A DNA stretch of 64,000 nucleotides from JAKQIM01 sp029557965. Lineage in GTDB: Bacteria > Chloroflexota > Anaerolineae > Anaerolineales > UBA4823. Numbering within the stretch: the stretch's first letter is position 1; every line of letters starts with the position of its first letter. The notes beneath the pieces are model-generated. The model was not told the DNA's origin. It saw only the letters and a program-made list of their open reading frames with translations, and ran no database searches. The position numbers were made by a program, and so were the translations under genes. Positions 8,807 to 17,276 of the stretch are shown in pieces. The DNA is taken from positions 18,086 through 82,085 of the forward strand of contig DAOQUL010000010.1 of assembly GCA_035341015.1 (NCBI GenBank), written 5' to 3'.

Positions 8807-10375
8807 ATGGTTAAGTTTGTGACAGTTGTTGAAATGCAGGCAATCGAACGCCAGGCAGATGCTGGTGGTTTAAGTTACGAGCAAATGATGGAGAACGCTG
8901 GTTTGGGCCTGGCGGAACAGATAATGTTGCATTATGATGGCGCAGTGCCGAGGACGGCTCTGGCTTTAGTGGGGTCGGGGAATAATGGCGGGGATGCCCT
9001 GGTGGCGCTGATTTATTTGGCAAAACAAGGTTGGAAGGTTGGGGCTTTTCTCGTGCGGGAGCGTCCCCGTGATGACCTGTTAATCGCCCGTTTGGTGCAA
9101 GTTGGTGGCGCGACCTATTTGATGCACGACGATCATTCGTTTGTAAAGCTTAAAAGAAAATTACACGATGCGGACGTATTGGTAGATGGAATCTTGGGCA
9201 CGGGGTTCCGTTTGCCGTTGAGGGATGATATCGCCAGGGTACTGAATGGGGCCGGTCAATTGTTGGGAGATTTGCCTCATAAACCTTTTGTTGTGGCAGT
9301 GGATTGCCCTTCAGGCGTGGATTGTGATACGGGGATGGTCTCGCAGGGGGTCATTCAGGCAGATATGACAGTGGCAATGGCGGCTGTGAAGGCTGGGTTG
9401 TTTGTTTTCCCTGCCGCGGATTTTGTGGGCAAATTGCAAGTGGTCGGTATTGGTAATTTAGAGGATGTGCCTGCCTGGCAAAACATACATCGCGAGGTGG
9501 TCGATGCCGCTGATGTACGTGCCTGGCTGCCGGTGCGCCCGAATGATGCCCACAAGGGGACCTTTGGGACGGCAATGGTTGTGGCTGGCTCGTTAAATTA
9601 TCCTGGGGCAGCCCGCCTGGCAGGAGAGGCTGCTTATCGAGTGGGGGCCGGTCTGGTCGCGATGGCTGTGCCCGAACCGCTGTATCCTGTTCTGGCGGGT
9701 CATTTGCCCGAAGCAACCTGGTTGGTCTTACCTTCTTCTGAAGGGGTAATTGCAGCCGGCGCAGCTCGAGTTCTGATGGAAAATCTTAGGCGAGTATCTG
9801 CGTTGCTTATCGGTCCGGGTTTTGGGCTTAAGCCTCAGACTCTGGCATTTCTCGATGCGCTTTTCTTGCAACGGTATGGCGCGGAAGGCGGAGCCCCGCC
9901 CCTGGTGTTCGATGCAGATGGATTAAAATTGCTCGCTCAAATGCCAGATTGGTCGCATCGTCTATGGGACATGGCGGTATTGACGCCGCATCCGGGTGAG
10001 ATGGCTGTCTTGACGGGCCTGGGGCGAGACGAAATCCAGCAGGATCGTATCCGTGTAGCCGAGCATTTTGCGCGCCAGTGGGGGCACGTTGTCGTTTTAA
10101 AGGGAGCCTATACGGTGATCGCCTCTCCAGACGGATCAACTGCTGTGATTCCCGTAGCCACGCCGGCTTTGGCACGTGCCGGAACGGGAGATGTGCTGGC
10201 AGGCCTGATCGTTGGGTTGCGCGCACAGGGTTTAGATGCCTTCTCGGCGGCGCGATGTGGGGCGTGGATCCATGCCCAGGCTGGTTTATGTGCGGCTAAG
10301 CAGGTGGGTAATTCGGCATCTGTTTTGGCGCGAGATGTGTTGGGGGCGGTGGGCGAGGTAATTAACAGCTTGTGA
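8807..10375 (+). CDS. nnr: Bifunctional NAD(P)H-hydrate epimerase / ADP-dependent NAD(P)H-hydrate dehydratase
   Basis: This 522-residue fusion repairs hydrated NADH and NADPH. Residues about 1-225 are the YjeF_N epimerase domain, with GSGNNGGDALV for nucleotide binding and VDCPSGVD. Residues about 230-520 are the ribokinase-like dehydratase domain, with HKGTFGTAMVVAGS, LTPHPGEMA and the ARAGTGDVLAG motif holding the catalytic aspartate. The fused arrangement is usual in bacteria. GAGGA at 8799-8803 supports the start. It follows the HD-GYP gene by 32 bases on the same strand and is followed by a strong hairpin at 10398-10435. Confidence 0.95.
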   Translation: MVKFVTVVEMQAIERQADAGGLSYEQMMENAGLGLAEQIMLHYDGAVPRTALALVGSGNNGGDALVALIYLAKQGWKVGAFLVRERPRDDLLIARLVQVGGATYLMHDDHSFVKLKRKLHDADVLVDGILGTGFRLPLRDDIARVLNGAGQLLGDLPHKPFVVAVDCPSGVDCDTGMVSQGVIQADMTVAMAAVKAGLFVFPAADFVGKLQVVGIGNLEDVPAWQNIHREVVDAADVRAWLPVRPNDAHKGTFGTAMVVAGSLNYPGAARLAGEAAYRVGAGLVAMAVPEPLYPVLAGHLPEATWLVLPSSEGVIAAGAARVLMENLRRVSALLIGPGFGLKPQTLAFLDALFLQRYGAEGGAPPLVFDADGLKLLAQMPDWSHRLWDMAVLTPHPGEMAVLTGLGRDEIQQDRIRVAEHFARQWGHVVVLKGAYTVIASPDGSTAVIPVATPALARAGTGDVLAGLIVGLRAQGLDAFSAARCGAWIHAQAGLCAAKQVGNSASVLARDVLGAVGEVINSL

Positions 10376-10397
10376 AAACAACAGGTTGGATTAATCA

Positions 10398-10435
10398 CAA
10401 ATAGCGGAATTGGTGTGCACCGATTCCGCTATTTG
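10398..10435. terminator. Hairpin between convergent nnr and YtxH genes
   Basis: Two 18-base arms (10398-10415 and 10418-10435) are perfectly complementary except one position, with a two-base loop. There is no T-run on either side. It sits between the stops of two convergent genes, so it is a plausible bidirectional terminator or 3' end stabiliser. Confidence 0.7.
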
Positions 10436-10459
10436 CGATTCCACTTCGGGCTAAATTGT

Positions 10460-10822
10460 TTAGCCTTCCGGTGTAGATGGTTCTTCGGTTGGTACAGCCG
10501 ATTTGAGGCGGCGCTGTACAGAGGCCTTGCCGGTTTCGATGACTTCTTGGCCTCGTTTCTTAATTTCAGAAGCGCGTTCGCGGGTGAGCTTGGTGAGTTC
10601 GTCCGCGCGTGTGCGGGCTTCAGCCGCCGCAGCTTCAGCCTTGGCGCGTGCCTCTTCGGCGCGCTCAACAGCTTTGTCCTTCAACTCAATGCTGCGATCG
10701 TGGATAATCGTACGAGTTTCCTCGCCCGATTGAGGAGCCATTAGCAGGGCCACAGCAGCTCCGGTGAGACCCCCAATCACAAAACCTGCCAGGAAGGCGC
10801 TAAAATCACTTTGATCTGACAT
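10460..10822 (-). CDS. YtxH-domain membrane-anchored coiled-coil protein
   Basis: The 120-residue protein has the YtxH arrangement: a glycine-rich membrane anchor at about residues 9-30 (FVIGGLTGAAVALLMAPQSGEE) followed by a charged, alanine-rich coiled coil (about 38-100, many EEARAKAEAAAAEART-type heptads). The family is associated with general stress in Firmicutes, function unknown. GGAGAAACGACG precedes the ATG. It lies 33 bases after another small membrane protein gene on the same strand; the two look like a co-transcribed envelope pair. Confidence 0.85.
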   Translation of the reverse strand: MSDQSDFSAFLAGFVIGGLTGAAVALLMAPQSGEETRTIIHDRSIELKDKAVERAEEARAKAEAAAAEARTRADELTKLTRERASEIKKRGQEVIETGKASVQRRLKSAVPTEEPSTPEG

Positions 10823-10855
10823 CGTCGTTTCTCCTTTCTGTGCTTGATAAGTTTA

Positions 10856-11320
10856 TTATGGGCGCTTTCGGCCAAAGCCGAGCAGCTCAACCATTTTCTG
10901 TAAAGCGGCAACGTATTCGTTCAGCTTGATAACTGGGCCGACCAGATTATCACTCAAGAAGTTTGTGGTGCCGCGCAATGTGCTGACGGTTTCGTTCGTT
11001 GAATCCAGGATGGGCTTGATTTCATTCTGTAGTAAGTTGGTAAGGCGGGTGATTTGAATGATTAAAATCACGAGCACAACACCAATCAGCATCGATATGA
11101 ATGCCATGAAAATGATGAATACATCTCGAATGCGGGCTACGGTTTCGGCAGAGGTCAACCCTGGGCTCAGTAGGAATACCAGGCTGGTGATCAACAGAGC
11201 AAGAATCAGTATCGCTCCAATTACGATGCCCACAATGATTCTTCGTTGTTGGGCTGCTTCCTCAGGCGAAATCTGATTTGCCAATTCGTTTGCTGTGGTA
11301 GGTAAATTGTTCGATTCCAT
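10856..11320 (-). CDS. Small membrane protein with coiled coil, DUF948-like
   Basis: I chose the ATG at 11320, giving 154 residues; a longer frame would run through the promoter and into ligA upstream sequence. The protein has two hydrophobic segments (about residues 28-52 and 68-92) and a C-terminal helical part with NEIKPILDSTNETVSTLRGT, which resembles the DUF948 pattern of a membrane anchor followed by a helical rod. There is no Shine-Dalgarno motif. An extended -10 (TGG then TATAAT) ends ten bases before the ATG, so the transcript would have almost no leader. It is divergent from ligA and precedes the YtxH gene. Confidence 0.72.
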   Translation of the reverse strand: MESNNLPTTANELANQISPEEAAQQRRIIVGIVIGAILILALLITSLVFLLSPGLTSAETVARIRDVFIIFMAFISMLIGVVLVILIIQITRLTNLLQNEIKPILDSTNETVSTLRGTTNFLSDNLVGPVIKLNEYVAALQKMVELLGFGRKRP

Positions 11321-11329
11321 GACTAAATT

Positions 11330-11338
11330 ATTATACCA
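11330..11338 (-). promoter_or_regulatory. Extended -10 element of the 11320 gene
   Basis: On the minus strand this reads TGGTATAAT, an extended -10. No good -35 lies 17 bases upstream. The distance from the hexamer to the ATG at 11320 is nine bases, so transcription would begin about two bases before the start codon. Confidence 0.6.
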
Positions 11339-11351
11339 CTGTGCAATCGGA

Positions 11352-11380
11352 TTGCGTCTGTCTAGATACGAGTTTATAAT
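11352..11380 (+). promoter_or_regulatory. ligA promoter, probably leaderless
   Basis: TTGCGT at 11352-11357 and a perfect TATAAT at 11375-11380 are separated by 17 bases. The expected transcription start (about 11387) coincides with the ligA ATG at 11388, which lacks a ribosome-binding site. Confidence 0.7.
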
Positions 11381-11387
11381 ACCGCTT

Positions 11388-13427
11388 ATGGATAATCGAC
11401 AGGATGACAAAGCATTGCAGATGCGCCTGGAACAGCTTCGGCGCGAGATCAACTTTCACAATCACCGTTACCATGTCTTAGATTCGCCCGTGATCAGTGA
11501 CTATGAATACGACCAACTTGTCTTAGAGCTTCGGCAAATCGAATCTGCGCATCCAGAATGGTTAACCCCCGATTCTCCAACCCAACGGGCCGGGGCGGCA
11601 CCCCTGGATCGGTTTGAAAAAGTGCGCCATCCGGGTTCGATTTTAAGCCTGGCCAACGCCTTTAACGCCGATGATGTAAGGGCCTGGTTTGAGCGTATAC
11701 GGAAGTTGGACGAGCGGGTTGATGGCGCCGAATTTGTTGTCGAACCCAAAATTGATGGTTTGACCGTGGTATTGCATTATTGGGATGGCGTATTTGTGAT
11801 GGGTGCGACGCGTGGCGATGGAGAGGTTGGCGAGGATATCACAGCAAATCTGAGAACCCTCAGGGCCCTGCCGCTCCTTCTGCCGGTCGATCCGAAAGGG
11901 CCAAAACCACCCAGGTCATTGGTTGTGCGAGGAGAAGCTTTCATTCCCCTGGCCGAATTTGAGGAATTAAACCGTAAGCTTGAGCGAGCCGGTGAGAAGA
12001 CTTATCTGAATCCGCGCAATACCGCGGCCGGGTCACTGCGCCAGTTAGATCCAGTTTTGACCGCCGCCCGCCCGTTGACCTTGCTTGCGTATGCCATTGT
12101 AGCTGGCGACGGCCCTTTGCCGACCACTCAAATGGGGCGGCTTCAATTTTTACGGGATTTGGGTTTCCCGATTCCGCAGGCGCAGTTTTGCCACACCCTT
12201 GATGCAGCAATCGCGGCCTATTATGATTTATTGGAACGGCGCGATCAGTTGGCATTCGAGGCTGATGGCGGCGTGATCAAGTTAGATGACCTGGTGTTGG
12301 CTGAAGAACTGGGTTATGTTGGCAAGGATCCGCGCGGGGCTGTGGCGTTTAAGTTCCCGGCCCGTGAAGTTACAACCCGATTGATCGATGTCGGTGTAAA
12401 CGTTGGCAGAACCGGGGTATTGACGCCCTATGCTATCTTGGAGCCAGTAGAGGTTGGCGGGGTGATCGTTAAGCAAGCGACCTTGCACAATTTTGATTAC
12501 ATTGCCGAGAAAGATATCCGAATCGGAGATCGTGTAGCAATTAAGCGGGCGGGGGATGTGATCCCCTATGTGATTGGGCCGGTAAGCGATCTGCGCAGTG
12601 GTGACGAGCGAATTTTTGTTCCTCCGGTAGTTTGCCCCACTTGTGCTCAGCCGGTAGAACATTTTGAAGGCGAGGTAGCCTGGTATTGCGTGAACGCGGC
12701 TTGTCCGGCGCAATTGATCCGTAACCTTGAGCACTTTGTCTCGCGGGGTGCGCTGGACATTGTGGGACTGGGGATCAAGATTGTTGAGCAGCTTGTCGAT
12801 GCTGGGCTGCTTCACGACGTGGCTGACCTGTTCACGCTTCGGAGCGACGATCTGTTGGCTCTGGATGGATTTGCGGAGAAAAAGGCCGATAACTTGCTCC
12901 AGGCAATCGATGCAGCGCGTGTCCGCCCGCTTGAGCGCTTGATCAATGGTTTAGGAATTCGAGGCGTGGGAGAGGTGCTGGCCTCTGACCTGGCAAAGTA
13001 TTTTGGAAATTTAGATCTGCTGGGACGCGCCTCGATAGAGGATTTGCAGCGCGTTGAAGGGGTTGGCCCGAACATCGCTCAAGCTGTTGTGGATTGGTTT
13101 GCTCGCCCGGCAAACCGAAGTGTGTTGGAGAAGCTGAGAATGGCAGGCGTTTGGCCGCGAAGTGAAAAGGCAGCGACCAGGCAAGAAGGGTCAGCGCCTT
13201 TTGAGGGGAAGACATTTGTGGTCACTGGTACGCTGGTTGGTTTTACCCGCGATGGCGTAAAAGAGTATATCCAGGCGCACGGGGGGAAGGTGACTGATTC
13301 GGTAAGCAAAAACACATCCTACCTTGTAGTAGGAGAAGCGCCCGGCTCGAAGCTTGAAAAGGCGCGCGCCCTGGGCGTGACAATCATTGATGAGATTGAA
13401 CTACGAAGACTAGTTGAAGGAGTATAA
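11388..13427 (+). CDS. ligA: NAD-dependent DNA ligase LigA
   Basis: The 679-residue protein seals nicks in DNA during replication and repair, using NAD. An N-terminal Ia domain (HNHRYHVLDSPVISDYEYDQL) binds NMN; the adenylated lysine is in EPKIDG; the OB fold follows; the four-cysteine zinc finger is CPTC...CVNAAC; helix-hairpin-helix repeats contain GLGIRGVGEVLASDLA and VEGVGPNIA; and a BRCT domain ends the protein (FEGKTFVVTGTL). All parts of the family are present at usual length. I chose ATG 11388 because residues upstream of it do not match the family and a strong promoter ends just before it. The alpha-oxoamine synthase gene starts four bases after the stop. Confidence 0.97.
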   Translation: MDNRQDDKALQMRLEQLRREINFHNHRYHVLDSPVISDYEYDQLVLELRQIESAHPEWLTPDSPTQRAGAAPLDRFEKVRHPGSILSLANAFNADDVRAWFERIRKLDERVDGAEFVVEPKIDGLTVVLHYWDGVFVMGATRGDGEVGEDITANLRTLRALPLLLPVDPKGPKPPRSLVVRGEAFIPLAEFEELNRKLERAGEKTYLNPRNTAAGSLRQLDPVLTAARPLTLLAYAIVAGDGPLPTTQMGRLQFLRDLGFPIPQAQFCHTLDAAIAAYYDLLERRDQLAFEADGGVIKLDDLVLAEELGYVGKDPRGAVAFKFPAREVTTRLIDVGVNVGRTGVLTPYAILEPVEVGGVIVKQATLHNFDYIAEKDIRIGDRVAIKRAGDVIPYVIGPVSDLRSGDERIFVPPVVCPTCAQPVEHFEGEVAWYCVNAACPAQLIRNLEHFVSRGALDIVGLGIKIVEQLVDAGLLHDVADLFTLRSDDLLALDGFAEKKADNLLQAIDAARVRPLERLINGLGIRGVGEVLASDLAKYFGNLDLLGRASIEDLQRVEGVGPNIAQAVVDWFARPANRSVLEKLRMAGVWPRSEKAATRQEGSAPFEGKTFVVTGTLVGFTRDGVKEYIQAHGGKVTDSVSKNTSYLVVGEAPGSKLEKARALGVTIIDEIELRRLVEGV

Positions 13428-13430
13428 GTT

Positions 13431-14675
13431 ATGGAATTGGGTAGTATGGATGATGCAATTATTCGTCGTATGCGTGCGATAGATGAACGCGTGCAGTCTG
13501 CTCGCCAGGCTGGTTTGTATTTTTATAACCAGCCGGTAAGCGAGCTGCGCGGGGGCGCACGTGTTTTGGTCAACGGGCGCGAGATGGGCATGTATGCTTC
13601 TTACAGCTATTTGGGATTGATTGGGCATCCACGCATCAACGCGGCGGCAAAGGCCGCCATCGACCGGTATGGCACCGGCACGCATGGTGTCAGAACCCTG
13701 GCTGGTACGCTTTCTTTGCACCGTGAGTTAGAGACCACCATTGCTGATTTCAAGGGTGCTGAAGACGCAATCACCTATACATCAGGATACGCCACGAACT
13801 TGACTGTGGTTTCAACTTTGGTAGGGCGTGACGATTATGTCATTTCGGACAAATTAAACCATGCCAGCATTGTGGATGGCTGCCTGATGTCGGGTGCTAA
13901 GTTTGTCCGCTTCCGCCATAATGATATGGATGCTTTGGAGATCCGGCTGAAGCAAGTGCCCTCTGGTTCGGCCAAGTTGGTGATCGCAGATGCCGTTTTC
14001 TCGATGGATGGTGATATCATCGACTTTCCCAAGATGGTTGCCCTGTGCAAAAAATACGATGCCTGGCTTATGATGGACGAGGCACATTCGGTGGGGGTTT
14101 TGGGCGCAACCGGGCGGGGCATTGAAGAGCATTTTGGTATGCCAGGGTCAATTGATATTAAGATGGGAACGTTGAGTAAAACAATTCCATCGGTGGGCGG
14201 TTATGTGGCCGGGAGGAAGGAGATCATCCAGTATTTGCGACATGCCAGCCGGGCTTATATATTCTCGGCGGCTTTGCCGCCCGCCCAGGCGGCTGCGGCG
14301 AACGAAGCCTTTAAAGTGATCTTAGATGAGCCCTGGCGAATTACGAAACTGCTTGAAAATACGCACCAGTTCATTCATGGCCTAAAACAACGCGGCCTGG
14401 ATACCATGCAGACCGAGACAGCTATCGTTCCGGTGCTGTGCGGTTCAGATGAAATGGCTTATGCGATGACGCGCTACGCACAGGAACGGGACTGCTTTGT
14501 GCTGCCGGTTGTTTCACCGGCCGTGCCAGTGGGCCTGGCTCGCTTGCGGGCTACGATCACGGCAGCACACGAAAGGGATGAAATCGAGCATGCTATGAAT
14601 GTCATCGAAGAAGCGGCCCATGCTTTGGGTCTTGATGCCCATAGCGGGATCGCACCTGGGGAAGAATCTGCCTGA
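13431..14675 (+). CDS. Alpha-oxoamine synthase family PLP enzyme (KBL/AONS/serine palmitoyltransferase-like)
   Basis: This 414-residue fold-type I PLP enzyme condenses an amino acid with an acyl-CoA and releases CO2. Family features are GTHGVRTLAGT (residues 82-92), the glycine/substrate loop YTSGYATNL, KLNHASIVDG, the cofactor-binding DEAHSVG (D216, H219) and the Schiff-base lysine K250 in GTLSKTIPSVGGY. The SKTIPSVGGYVAG stretch is more like serine palmitoyltransferase and ketoacyl-amine enzymes than like biotin-pathway BioF, but the acyl-CoA chain length cannot be read. GGAG lies nine bases before the ATG. Its stop shares a base with the start of the next gene. Confidence 0.85.
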   Translation: MELGSMDDAIIRRMRAIDERVQSARQAGLYFYNQPVSELRGGARVLVNGREMGMYASYSYLGLIGHPRINAAAKAAIDRYGTGTHGVRTLAGTLSLHRELETTIADFKGAEDAITYTSGYATNLTVVSTLVGRDDYVISDKLNHASIVDGCLMSGAKFVRFRHNDMDALEIRLKQVPSGSAKLVIADAVFSMDGDIIDFPKMVALCKKYDAWLMMDEAHSVGVLGATGRGIEEHFGMPGSIDIKMGTLSKTIPSVGGYVAGRKEIIQYLRHASRAYIFSAALPPAQAAAANEAFKVILDEPWRITKLLENTHQFIHGLKQRGLDTMQTETAIVPVLCGSDEMAYAMTRYAQERDCFVLPVVSPAVPVGLARLRATITAAHERDEIEHAMNVIEEAAHALGLDAHSGIAPGEESA

Positions 14676-15859
14676 TGTCTGACCTTGTATTAAAACCTGG
14701 TCGAGAGAAATCTGTCCTCCGCCGCCACCCCTGGATCTTTTCGGGAGCGGTGGCGGAGGTGCGCGGCAAGCCAAAACTCGGTGAGACTGTGGCGGTGCTC
14801 GGTGCCAATGGCAACTTCTTGGCCTGGGCGGCCTTCAGTCCACATTCTCAGATTATTGCACGCCTGTGGTCCTGGTCGCAAAGCGAAACCGTTGACCCTG
14901 TTTTCTTGTACCGCAGGCTAGAGCGTTCTATCAACGCCCGGCAGTCAATGGTTGGGGTCGATGATACGAATGCGGTCAGGCTGGTTCATGGCGAATCGGA
15001 TGGCCTGCCGGGATTGGTTGCTGACCGGTATGGGGATGTTTTGGCGATCCAAATGCTTTCGGCGGGCGTCGAATTTTGGCGTTCTGAGCTTGTTCATGCA
15101 CTGCAAGAAATAACCGGTGTAAGTCATGTATTTGAGCGGTCAGATGTAGAGGCGCGACAATTAGAAGGGCTGCCGTCACGCGTGGGGCCGCTTTTTGGCG
15201 GCGCGCCCGAAAGGGTGATGGTTTCTGAGAATGATTTGGCGTTTTGGGTGGATGTGCAAGCGGGCCACAAAACGGGTTTTTATTTAGATCAACGCCAAAA
15301 CCGGCTGCGGGTACGGGATCTGGCGAAAGGCCGCCGGGTATTGGACTGCTTTTGCTATACTGGGGGATTTTCGATGAACGCAGCATATGGCGGTGCACAG
15401 CAAGTGACCGCAGTTGATGCGTCATCTGATGCGCTGTCGGCAGCAGAAGAACACCTCTCACTGAACAATTTGAATAAGGATCGGTTTGAGTTTATCGAAG
15501 GTGATGTCTTCCATGTCTTGCGGTCGTTCCGTGACCGGCGGAGTACATTTGACCTGATCGTATTAGACCCCCCGAAGTTTGCCCAAACCGTTTCTCAGGT
15601 TGAGCGGGCCTCGCGCGGCTATAAAGATATTAACCTGTTAGCTCTCAAATTGCTGCAGCCGGGTGGGTTCTTAGTAACCTTTTCTTGTTCGGGTGGGGTC
15701 AGTGCGGACCTGTTTCAGAAAATTATTGCTGGTGCCGCACTTGATGCGGGTGTAGATGCCCAAATTTATGAGCATCTACACCAGGCGGCAGACCATCCAG
15801 TGGCGTTAAATTTCCCTGAGGGTGCTTATCTCAAGGGATTGGTTGTGCGGGTGGCGTAA
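14675..15859 (+). CDS. RlmI-type 23S rRNA cytosine-C5 methyltransferase
   Basis: The 394-residue protein has an N-terminal PUA domain (about 1-75; LKPGREKSVLRRHPWIFSGAV) and a class I SAM-dependent methyltransferase domain. Visible elements are the RFM-like insertion, FYLDQRQNR, motif I VLDCFCYTGGFS, DAS for ribose binding, motif IV VLDPPKFAQ and FSCSGG carrying the catalytic cysteine. This is the pattern of RlmI, which methylates C1962 of 23S rRNA, and its relatives. It starts by TGATG overlap with the preceding synthase gene. The last 29 bases overlap, tail to tail, the 3' end of rph on the other strand. Confidence 0.88.
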   Translation: MSDLVLKPGREKSVLRRHPWIFSGAVAEVRGKPKLGETVAVLGANGNFLAWAAFSPHSQIIARLWSWSQSETVDPVFLYRRLERSINARQSMVGVDDTNAVRLVHGESDGLPGLVADRYGDVLAIQMLSAGVEFWRSELVHALQEITGVSHVFERSDVEARQLEGLPSRVGPLFGGAPERVMVSENDLAFWVDVQAGHKTGFYLDQRQNRLRVRDLAKGRRVLDCFCYTGGFSMNAAYGGAQQVTAVDASSDALSAAEEHLSLNNLNKDRFEFIEGDVFHVLRSFRDRRSTFDLIVLDPPKFAQTVSQVERASRGYKDINLLALKLLQPGGFLVTFSCSGGVSADLFQKIIAGAALDAGVDAQIYEHLHQAADHPVALNFPEGAYLKGLVVRVA

Positions 15860-16568
15860 GAGTATCTCTCTGCATTTCCAGTAGACCGCCAATCCCTTTG
15901 TACGCCAGGTTTAGCAAATTGTCGAGCGTGGTGCGCGAGAAAGAGACCCTTTCGGCGGTTCCCTGGATTTCGATAAACTCGCCTCGTGCATTCATGACAA
16001 TGTTTAGATCTGTATCAGCGGAACTATCTTCCTCGTAACACAGATCCAGCATCGGCATTCCATGCACAATACCTACGCTGACTGCTGCGACGGCAGTCTT
16101 GATGGTATCAGGGGGTATTTCGCCGGCGGCGATTAATTTGTTCAGGGCGATCGCCAGGGCCACGTAACCGCCCGTGATGGCCGCGGTACGGGTGCCACCA
16201 TCTGCTTGTAAGACGTCGCAGTCGATGGTGCAAGTGCGCGGCCCAAGCTTTTCCAGGTCTACAGCAGCACGCAGGCTTCGCCCAATCAGGCGTCGAATCT
16301 CTTGGGTGCGCCCGCTTGGGCCATTTGTTTCGCGTGGAGTGCGGGTATGGGTTGCGCGCGGCAGCATAGAGTATTCTCCGGTGATCCAGCCTCCTGAAAG
16401 GTGTTGGGCTTGCATCCAGCGCGGTACCCCGTCTTCAATTGTTGCGTTGCACAAAACGCGTGTATTCCCCACTTCTATCAGCACAGAGCCTTCGGGGTAT
16501 GCAATATAATCCGTGATCATGCGCAGCGAGCGCAGCTCATCATTTTTACGGTTGTCGGGACGCGTCAT
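15831..16568 (-). CDS. rph: Ribonuclease PH
   Basis: The 245-residue phosphorolytic exoribonuclease trims the 3' ends of tRNA precursors. It has the characteristic RPDNRKNDELR start, GSVLIEVGNTRVLC, PRWMQAQHLSGGWITGEYSMLPRATHTR (phosphate and RNA-binding arginines), IGRSLRAAVDL and CDVLQADGGTRTAAITGGYVAL. Length is normal. GAGAGG lies eight bases before the start. It is divergent from hpt and the two appear to share a symmetrical -10 element. Confidence 0.96.
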   Translation of the reverse strand: MTRPDNRKNDELRSLRMITDYIAYPEGSVLIEVGNTRVLCNATIEDGVPRWMQAQHLSGGWITGEYSMLPRATHTRTPRETNGPSGRTQEIRRLIGRSLRAAVDLEKLGPRTCTIDCDVLQADGGTRTAAITGGYVALAIALNKLIAAGEIPPDTIKTAVAAVSVGIVHGMPMLDLCYEEDSSADTDLNIVMNARGEFIEIQGTAERVSFSRTTLDNLLNLAYKGIGGLLEMQRDTLTPPAQPIP

Positions 16569-16609
16569 ATATTCCTCTCTTCAAATTTAGATCGATATGG
16601 ATAGTTGTG

Positions 16610-16617
16610 ATTATAAT
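16610..16617. promoter_or_regulatory. Symmetrical -10 element shared by rph and hpt
   Basis: The palindrome ATTATAAT reads TATAAT on the plus strand (16612-16617) and on the minus strand (16610-16615). It would place starts about 30 bases ahead of hpt and about 35 bases ahead of rph. No convincing -35 is visible on either side. Confidence 0.55.
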
Positions 16618-16654
16618 AGGGTTATCCTTGTTGGAATTGAGTAGGAGATGAAGA

Positions 16655-17206
16655 ATGGAGAATTTGCATCCTGATTTGCTGCGCGTATTGGTTTCTGAGG
16701 AACAGATTCGGTCACGAATAAAGGAACTGGCGGCTCAAATTTCGAATGACTATAATGGCGCAGAGAAATTGTTCATGATAGGTATTCTGAAAGGTGCCTT
16801 TATTTTCTTGGCCGACTTGTGCCGAGAATTAACTGTCCCGAATGTAGTGGATTTTATGGCTGTGTCCAGTTATGGCAAGTCAACAAAGACCGGAGCAGTG
16901 CGTTTGATCATGGATCTGCGTGAGTTGATCGAGGGTCAGCACGCGATTGTGGTTGAAGATATTCTAGATAGCGGACGCACGCTGCGTTACCTTTATCAAG
17001 TCTTGCAATGGCATAACCCGGCCTCACTGCGAACCTGTGTTTTGCTGCGCAAGCGGCGAGATATAGGCAACGTGCCGATCGACTACGTGGGGTTTGACAT
17101 CCCCGATGCCTGGGTGGTGGGGTATGGGCTGGATTATGCCGACCGATTCCGCACGCTGCCGTATATTGCGGAATTGAGCCCTCGCGTTTACAGCAAACAG
17201 GAGTAA
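16655..17206 (+). CDS. hpt: Hypoxanthine phosphoribosyltransferase
   Basis: The 183-residue purine salvage enzyme converts hypoxanthine or guanine plus PRPP to IMP or GMP. It carries the flexible-loop and PRPP-binding signatures: LMIGILKGAFIFLADL, VDFMAVSSYG, the PRPP loop VVEDILDSGRTL and the base-binding VGYGLDYADRFRTLPYIAEL. Length is normal. TAGGAG is at 16642-16647, giving a good start at 16655. It is followed by 70 bases without a recognisable terminator before the convergent AlaX gene. Confidence 0.95.
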   Translation: MENLHPDLLRVLVSEEQIRSRIKELAAQISNDYNGAEKLFMIGILKGAFIFLADLCRELTVPNVVDFMAVSSYGKSTKTGAVRLIMDLRELIEGQHAIVVEDILDSGRTLRYLYQVLQWHNPASLRTCVLLRKRRDIGNVPIDYVGFDIPDAWVVGYGLDYADRFRTLPYIAELSPRVYSKQE

Positions 17207-17276
17207 TGGCCTGGCTGCCACTCCCTGACAAATAGCCTGGTAGTAGGCCGTACCCGTCTTGCGTATAGCCAAAAGC

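Noticed and set aside
12282..12815. A 177-codon minus-strand frame inside ligA
   Set aside because: ligA is fully conserved through this interval (OB fold and zinc finger), and the antisense frame shows no family pattern.
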